DNA of 8,763 nt, taken from NCBI GenBank assembly GCA_025353985.1, contig JANXNT010000558.1, positions 1 to 8,763 on the forward strand, read 5' to 3'. Position 1 is the first letter of the stretch, and the number at the start of each line of letters is the position of its first letter. Under the pieces are notes generated by a model. It worked only from the letters and a program-made list of their open reading frames with translations. It did no database searches and was not told where the DNA came from. Origin of the DNA: Limnoglobus sp. GTDB taxonomy: Bacteria; Planctomycetota; Planctomycetia; Gemmatales; Gemmataceae. The translations under genes and the position numbers were made by a program. Shown one piece after another: positions 6,167 to 8,763 of the stretch.

Positions 6167-6209
6167 GCCGTATACTGTCCCCATGCTTACTGGCACCGAA
6201 ACTCTGCCT
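6167..6209 (+). repeat. Second copy of the duplicated promoter/start region
   Basis: This is the functional copy: it holds TATACT (6171-6176) and the true ATG (6183) of the CoxG-like gene. It matches 5821-5863 at 40 of 43 positions in direct orientation. Confidence 0.85.
6171..6176 (+). promoter_or_regulatory. Candidate -10 box placed for a leaderless transcript
   Basis: TATACT lies exactly six bases before the ATG at 6183. A sigma-70-type -10 at this distance would start RNA at or next to the A of the ATG. No Shine-Dalgarno can fit between them. The duplicate has the same spacing (5825-5830 to 5837). No -35 box at normal spacing is seen (TTGAAA at 6153-6158 leaves only 12 bases), which weakens the call. 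Confidence 0.35.
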
Positions 6210-6632
6210 GCTGCGTTGGCCGTTGCGTATGCTCGGCTATCCGATGCTTCGTTTCTCGTTGCGTGTTTGCCCGATGCCGAGAGTGTCGTTACGACGGCAG
6301 ATACGGCAACGTGGAACCAGAGGCCGAAGTTGGCGTTTCTGAGCGGCACGCTGCGAGTAACATTGACAGTCCTCGAGCGAAAACCCGAACAATCCGTGAC
6401 ATTTCAGATGCTCGCCGAGGCGAGTGGCGCAAGTAGCACCACGCATACCACGCTCACGTTTTGTGCGAATAGCGACCGTACCGAAATCGCGTGGACGGCC
6501 GACACCGTGGCCGTCACGGGGCTGTTGAAGATCGTCCCGCGAACCGTCCTTCAGGCGGCCACGCAGAAAGTCATTGCCGAAGTTTGGCTCGCAATTCAGA
6601 CTCGATTTGCCGCAACGGAAGCCACACTATGA
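6183..6632 (+). CDS. SRPBCC / CoxG-like protein
   Basis: This 149-residue protein has the size and motif order of the CoxG (carbon monoxide dehydrogenase subunit G-like) branch of the SRPBCC/START superfamily, which forms a helix-grip cavity for hydrophobic ligands. The N-terminus 'LTGTETL' is the first strand. 'VAYARLSDASFLVACLPDAESV' (14-35) matches the CoxG pattern of a helix followed by 'CLPG'. 'RTEIAWTADTVAVTGLLKIV' (99-118) is the typical late strand pair. The long C-terminal helix (119-143) closes the fold. The ligand is unknown, and no CO dehydrogenase genes are nearby, so a metabolic role should not be assumed. The ATG at 6183 is preferred because it aligns with family starts and is the codon preserved in the duplicate upstream. 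Its stop overlaps the next ATG (ATGA), implying coupling to the HEAT-repeat gene. Confidence 0.82.
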   Translation: MLTGTETLPAALAVAYARLSDASFLVACLPDAESVVTTADTATWNQRPKLAFLSGTLRVTLTVLERKPEQSVTFQMLAEASGASSTTHTTLTFCANSDRTEIAWTADTVAVTGLLKIVPRTVLQAATQKVIAEVWLAIQTRFAATEATL

Positions 6633-7195
6633 CGCCGCCCCTGCCCCCGCCGCCTGCCCCCGAACTCGGCGAAAAGTTCTTTCAACCCGCGTCTTTCCTT
6701 GCGTTTGTGTTCCTGTTGCTCGCCGTCATTGGGGGCGGCCTGTACTACTTAGCGCCCTCGCGCGGCGCACGCACTTCGACAAACGATTTCCGCGAAACGG
6801 GCGAGTTGTTCAAGGCCGCGCGAATCGCTTCGCTTAGCGAAGTCGAAGTATCGCGTGCCATCGAACTGACGGAATCGCCGGACCCGCTTGCGCGATCGCG
6901 GGCGATTGTCGTACTCGAAGTCGATGGCCGCCGTTCGCCATCTACCCGCACGAAAGCGATCCCGATTTTGTGCGAAAAACTGAAGGACGACGAACCCGTC
7001 GTTCGCGGCCACGCCATCACCGCACTCGGCGAACTCGATGCCCGCGACCGGGCGAACGCAATCAAACCATTCGCCGCATCAAAGCTACCCGACGAGCAAC
7101 TCCGCGCCCGCAAAGCCCTGCGAAAACTCGGAGCCGACCTCGAGCAACTCGCGAAAGAACTCGGCGTCGACTGGAAAGACCTCGACGACGAGTAG
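6629..7195 (+). CDS. Membrane-anchored HEAT-repeat protein
   Basis: This 188-residue protein starts with a Pro-rich stretch ('TPPLPPPPAPELG'), then a single membrane helix at about residues 21-42. The rest is soluble, with HEAT-like helical repeats. Readable units are 'PDPLARSRAIVVLEVDG' (85-100), 'DDEPVVRGHAITALGELD' (120-137) and 'LPDEQLRARKALRKLG' (153-168). HEAT arrays bind proteins; no catalytic residues are seen. The repeats probably lie outside the cytoplasmic membrane if the short N-terminus stays inside, but the positive-inside rule is not decisive here. The start overlaps the CoxG-like stop by four bases, which fixes the ATG at 6629; the longer in-frame extension to 6491 runs inside the previous gene. 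A hairpin and T run overlap the stop codon. Confidence 0.8.
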   Translation: MTPPLPPPPAPELGEKFFQPASFLAFVFLLLAVIGGGLYYLAPSRGARTSTNDFRETGELFKAARIASLSEVEVSRAIELTESPDPLARSRAIVVLEVDGRRSPSTRTKAIPILCEKLKDDEPVVRGHAITALGELDARDRANAIKPFAASKLPDEQLRARKALRKLGADLEQLAKELGVDWKDLDDE

Positions 7196-7203
7196 TCGTT
7201 TTT
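7185..7203 (+). terminator. Possible intrinsic terminator overlapping the HEAT-gene stop
   Basis: ACGAC (7185-7189) pairs with GTCGT (7195-7199) around a five-base loop, and five T's cover 7199-7203. The stem is short, so strength is doubtful, but stem, loop and T run are in the right order and place. Confidence 0.4.
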
Positions 7204-7240
7204 ATGATCGATGCAAGGGCGGCTGGCTCCGGGTGTAGCC

Positions 7241-7460
7241 CGTTTAGCCGCGCCGCGTAGGCTTTGCGTAGCGAAGCGCGGGGCGCGAACTCTCGTCGTT
7301 ACCAACGTGCGACGCCGATACATCGTGCCAGCCCCCTGCGCAAGCAAGCAAGGGGAGCGAGTTCATCTCACGTGGAACTCCCTTGCTCGCGAAGCGGGCT
7401 GGCCGGAATGGAATCGTGCCGGCACTTCGCTTCGCAAAGCCTACTCGGCGCGGCGAAACG
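7241..7460. repeat. Nested inverted-repeat element filling the 7196-7571 intergenic gap
   Basis: Outer arms: 7241-7279 matches the reverse complement of 7422-7460 at 35 of 39 positions, with core GCCGCGCCG and TAGGCTTTGCG. Inner arms: 7328-7364 and 7375-7402 are imperfect reverse complements (both begin CCAGCCC and end in GAGTTC when read the same way), around a ten-base centre. The whole can fold into one long interrupted hairpin. No protein is supported within it. The outer arm sequence recurs at 8605. It resembles a non-autonomous, MITE-like or REP-like element, but no target-site duplication was identified. The remainder of the gap (7461-7571) holds nothing I can name. Confidence 0.7.
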
Positions 7461-7571
7461 GGGAAGAACAAAACATTCTCGACGCGACGCTTGGAAGGCC
7501 GATAGTATCCGATGAAGGGATTGGGGAGATACACCCGTTGCCCGTTCGGCGGCAAAAGATAGTGAGAGACT

Positions 7572-8000
7572 ATGCTCAGACTCGACAACCCAATGACGGA
7601 ACACATCTTCCTCGCTTCCGGTATTTTGGATGGGTTGCTGTCCGCCGGTCAGCGGATGAGTGTGTCGCCGTCGTCCGTTCGCGCTGAGTTACTCGGCAAG
7701 TGCCTGACGCGACTCGACGAGTTGCGGGAACTGGCACGTGCCCGATTTCCGTCGAAGGCAGCCTTCATCACCACCGTGGTGGATGAGTTTGAGGCGGGAC
7801 TCCGTAGTTTGGCGGGTATGTGCGGCGGGCAGATCACCGAGGACCGACGCGACGGGTCGGGCCACTGCACCGTGTGTGGCACGGCCATCACGCATCACCC
7901 CGAGTACCGCCTGGCGCTGTGCGGGAAATGCGACGAGTTGTTCATGCCCGCCTACGAGAAACTGTGCGATTTTGACGGCTTCGGCACAGAGGCGATCTGA
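7572..8000 (+). CDS. Small zinc-ribbon protein, function unknown
   Basis: This 142-residue protein has a helical N-terminal two-thirds (residues 10-85) and a C-terminal zinc ribbon. Two CxxC knuckles, C99/C102 ('HCTVCG') and C117/C120 ('LCGKCD'), are separated by 14 residues, a typical four-Cys zinc site. No membrane segment or enzyme motif is seen, and the family is not recognised. The first in-frame ATG at 7572 is preferred because GAGAG lies just upstream; an ATG at 7593 is also possible. The gene follows the inverted-repeat element and precedes the pentapeptide-repeat gene by 46 bases, so the two may form an operon. A long frame on the opposite strand over this region is a codon-composition shadow. 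Confidence 0.7.
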   Translation: MLRLDNPMTEHIFLASGILDGLLSAGQRMSVSPSSVRAELLGKCLTRLDELRELARARFPSKAAFITTVVDEFEAGLRSLAGMCGGQITEDRRDGSGHCTVCGTAITHHPEYRLALCGKCDELFMPAYEKLCDFDGFGTEAI

Positions 8001-8034
8001 GTACGTCTCATCGCTCTGTGTCGTTAGACGACAG

Positions 8035-8040
8035 AAGGAA
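8035..8040 (+). promoter_or_regulatory. Shine-Dalgarno deciding the GTG start at 8047
   Basis: AAGGAA lies six bases before GTG 8047. It selects this codon over the later in-frame ATG codons and over the long upstream extension that runs in another frame through the zinc-ribbon gene. Confidence 0.6.
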
Positions 8041-8046
8041 ACAACG

Positions 8047-8559
8047 GTGCGTAAGTCGCTCGAAGACACTTGGCTGTATTTAGAATCAGAAGGCGAGGAC
8101 ATGCCCCGTCGCCCCGATGGGCGGGCGTTCGTCCACGACGCGATGCCCAACCACGACGATGCGGAACTCGGCTTCCAGTACTTCAAGTACTGTTTGGAAG
8201 ACGCCGACAACAGCAACCTCACACTCTCTCGCACGTTCTTCGGGCGATCGTGGTTCGTTCGGGTCCGTTTCGTCAACAGCGACCTCTCCGAATCGCGGAT
8301 GTGCTGGAACGAATTTGATGGGTGCGACTTCAGTGGGGCCGACCTGTCCAAGTGCGACATGCGGGCTTGCATCTTCAAAGACTGCCAGTTTGTCGGGGCG
8401 ATCCTTCGCGGGGCGGACCTCCGTCGCTCCACGTTCGATGGCTGCAACTTTGCGGTGGCCGCACTTACCGGCGCGATTGCTGCGGATGAAAACTCCGAAG
8501 GGTGCGTTGATGACTTCGTCAGCTCAGAGCAGCGGGGGGTCATGGTGTTTCAAGTCTAG
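8047..8559 (+). CDS. Pentapeptide-repeat protein
   Basis: The GTG-started protein has 170 residues. After a charged, non-repeat N-terminus (1-54), residues 55-145 contain consecutive five-residue units of the A(D/N)LXX type. Leu or Phe sits at the centre of 'SDLSE', 'CDFSG', 'ADLSK', 'CDMRA', 'CIFKD', 'CQFVG', 'AILRG', 'ADLRR', 'STFDG' and 'CNFAV'. Such repeats fold into a right-handed quadrilateral beta-helix. Some relatives mimic DNA and bind gyrase, but most have no known role and nothing here points to gyrase. Cys is unusually common at the first position of the units. A short acidic tail (146-170) follows. The start is fixed by the AAGGAA ribosome binding site. It probably shares a transcript with the zinc-ribbon gene. 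Confidence 0.85.
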   Translation: MRKSLEDTWLYLESEGEDMPRRPDGRAFVHDAMPNHDDAELGFQYFKYCLEDADNSNLTLSRTFFGRSWFVRVRFVNSDLSESRMCWNEFDGCDFSGADLSKCDMRACIFKDCQFVGAILRGADLRRSTFDGCNFAVAALTGAIAADENSEGCVDDFVSSEQRGVMVFQV

Positions 8560-8680
8560 GGGCCAGAGCCGCCCGGCGGGTGAGCAGAACGACGAATCGG
8601 GGATCGTTTCGCCGCGCCGCGTAAGCTTTGAGTAGCGAAGAGTGAGGCATGAACTCACGTAAAAAATTCGCCACGGTCTC
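8560..8680. other. Intergenic region with the third repeat copy
   Basis: After the pentapeptide gene, CCGCC and GGCGG form a tight hairpin at about 8571-8581 without a T run, so I do not call a terminator. The third repeat copy follows, and then a GTGAG/CTCAC pair (about 8642-8658) before an A run. No complete gene is supported. Confidence 0.4.
8605..8659 (+). repeat. Third copy of the dispersed repeat arm
   Basis: Positions 8605-8659 match 7241-7295 in direct orientation at about 46 of 55 positions, including GCCGCGCCGCGTA, GCTTTG, TAGCGAAG and GAACTC. It therefore matches the left outer arm of the element at 7241-7460. No partner arm appears before the window ends, so it is either a solo arm or the left end of a second element cut off by the edge. 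Confidence 0.75.
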
Positions 8681-8763
8681 GTGACGGATGACGAGCGAGA
8701 AGTGGCTGTGAATGAAGCCGGTAAGGCTTGGTCAAATGAAGAAACACAATTTGAGTGGAACGG
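8681..8763 (+). CDS. Possible start of a gene cut by the right edge
   Basis: From GTG 8681 a frame stays open for 27 codons to the window end and reads VTDDEREVAVNEAGKAW and onward, with an in-frame stop at 8660-8662. The charged start looks protein-like, but no ribosome binding site is clear. A different frame from ATG 8712 is also open to the edge. I cannot choose between them or name a product. Confidence 0.25.
   Translation, partial: MTDDEREVAVNEAGKAWSNEETQFEWN

Noticed and set aside
7211..7687. 158-residue plus-strand frame across the inverted-repeat element
   Set aside because: It is made of the repeat arms read as protein, is Arg/Ala-rich, and runs into the real zinc-ribbon gene in another frame.
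7689..8543. 284-residue minus-strand frame opposite the zinc-ribbon and pentapeptide genes
   Set aside because: The plus-strand proteins show a zinc ribbon and clear pentapeptide repeats with a ribosome binding site; the reverse frame is Ser/Arg-rich without recognisable features.
7241..8659. CRISPR array from the repeated arms
   Set aside because: There are only three diverged copies, in mixed orientation and with unequal large spacing, and no cas genes.

Overview
The window is about 8.8 kb of moderately GC-rich bacterial DNA that most likely comes from a planctomycete of the Gemmata group (Gemmataceae). The main clue is the truncated minus-strand gene at the left edge. Its protein has the layout of a large, uncharacterised family that I associate with Gemmata genomes: an N-terminal 'DP.EMLEF' block, and a C-terminal block pairing 'W.TP.VV.IA' with 'IYDER.FD'. 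Weak Shine-Dalgarno sequences and small uncharacterised proteins fit this. The assignment rests on recall of families, not on a search.

Left part (1-3230). The left-edge gene reads leftwards out of the window. After a gene-free stretch comes a rightward pair: a stand-alone receiver (CheY-like) protein whose stop overlaps the start of a groES gene (ATGA overlap). No groEL is present. A hairpin followed by T's closes this pair. Next, behind an inverted repeat and a possible -10 box, lies a pseudo-receiver/PP2C (SpoIIE-type) phosphatase whose phospho-acceptor and several catalytic-site residues are altered. The theme is two-component or partner-switching signalling joined to a co-chaperonin.

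Middle part (3287-5732). A DUF1016/YhcG-type PD-(D/E)XK nuclease is followed closely by a two-helix membrane protein with a GAF-like cytoplasmic domain, then a 49-residue charged protein. From about 4560 to 5820 the DNA is visibly richer in A+T than its surroundings. This looks like an acquired accessory module, possibly a membrane sensor with a nuclease in a defence-type island, but that function is inference.

Right part (5733-8763). A small two-helix membrane protein precedes a CoxG-like SRPBCC protein, which overlaps (ATGA) a membrane-anchored HEAT-repeat protein. The promoter/start region of the CoxG-like gene occurs twice, once before the small membrane gene and once at the gene itself. 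Both copies place TATACT six bases before the ATG. Next is a structured intergenic element of about 220 bp built of nested inverted repeats, whose terminal sequence recurs near the right end of the window. Between these repeat copies sit a zinc-ribbon protein gene and a pentapeptide-repeat protein gene. No rRNA, tRNA, CRISPR array or transposase was recognised.
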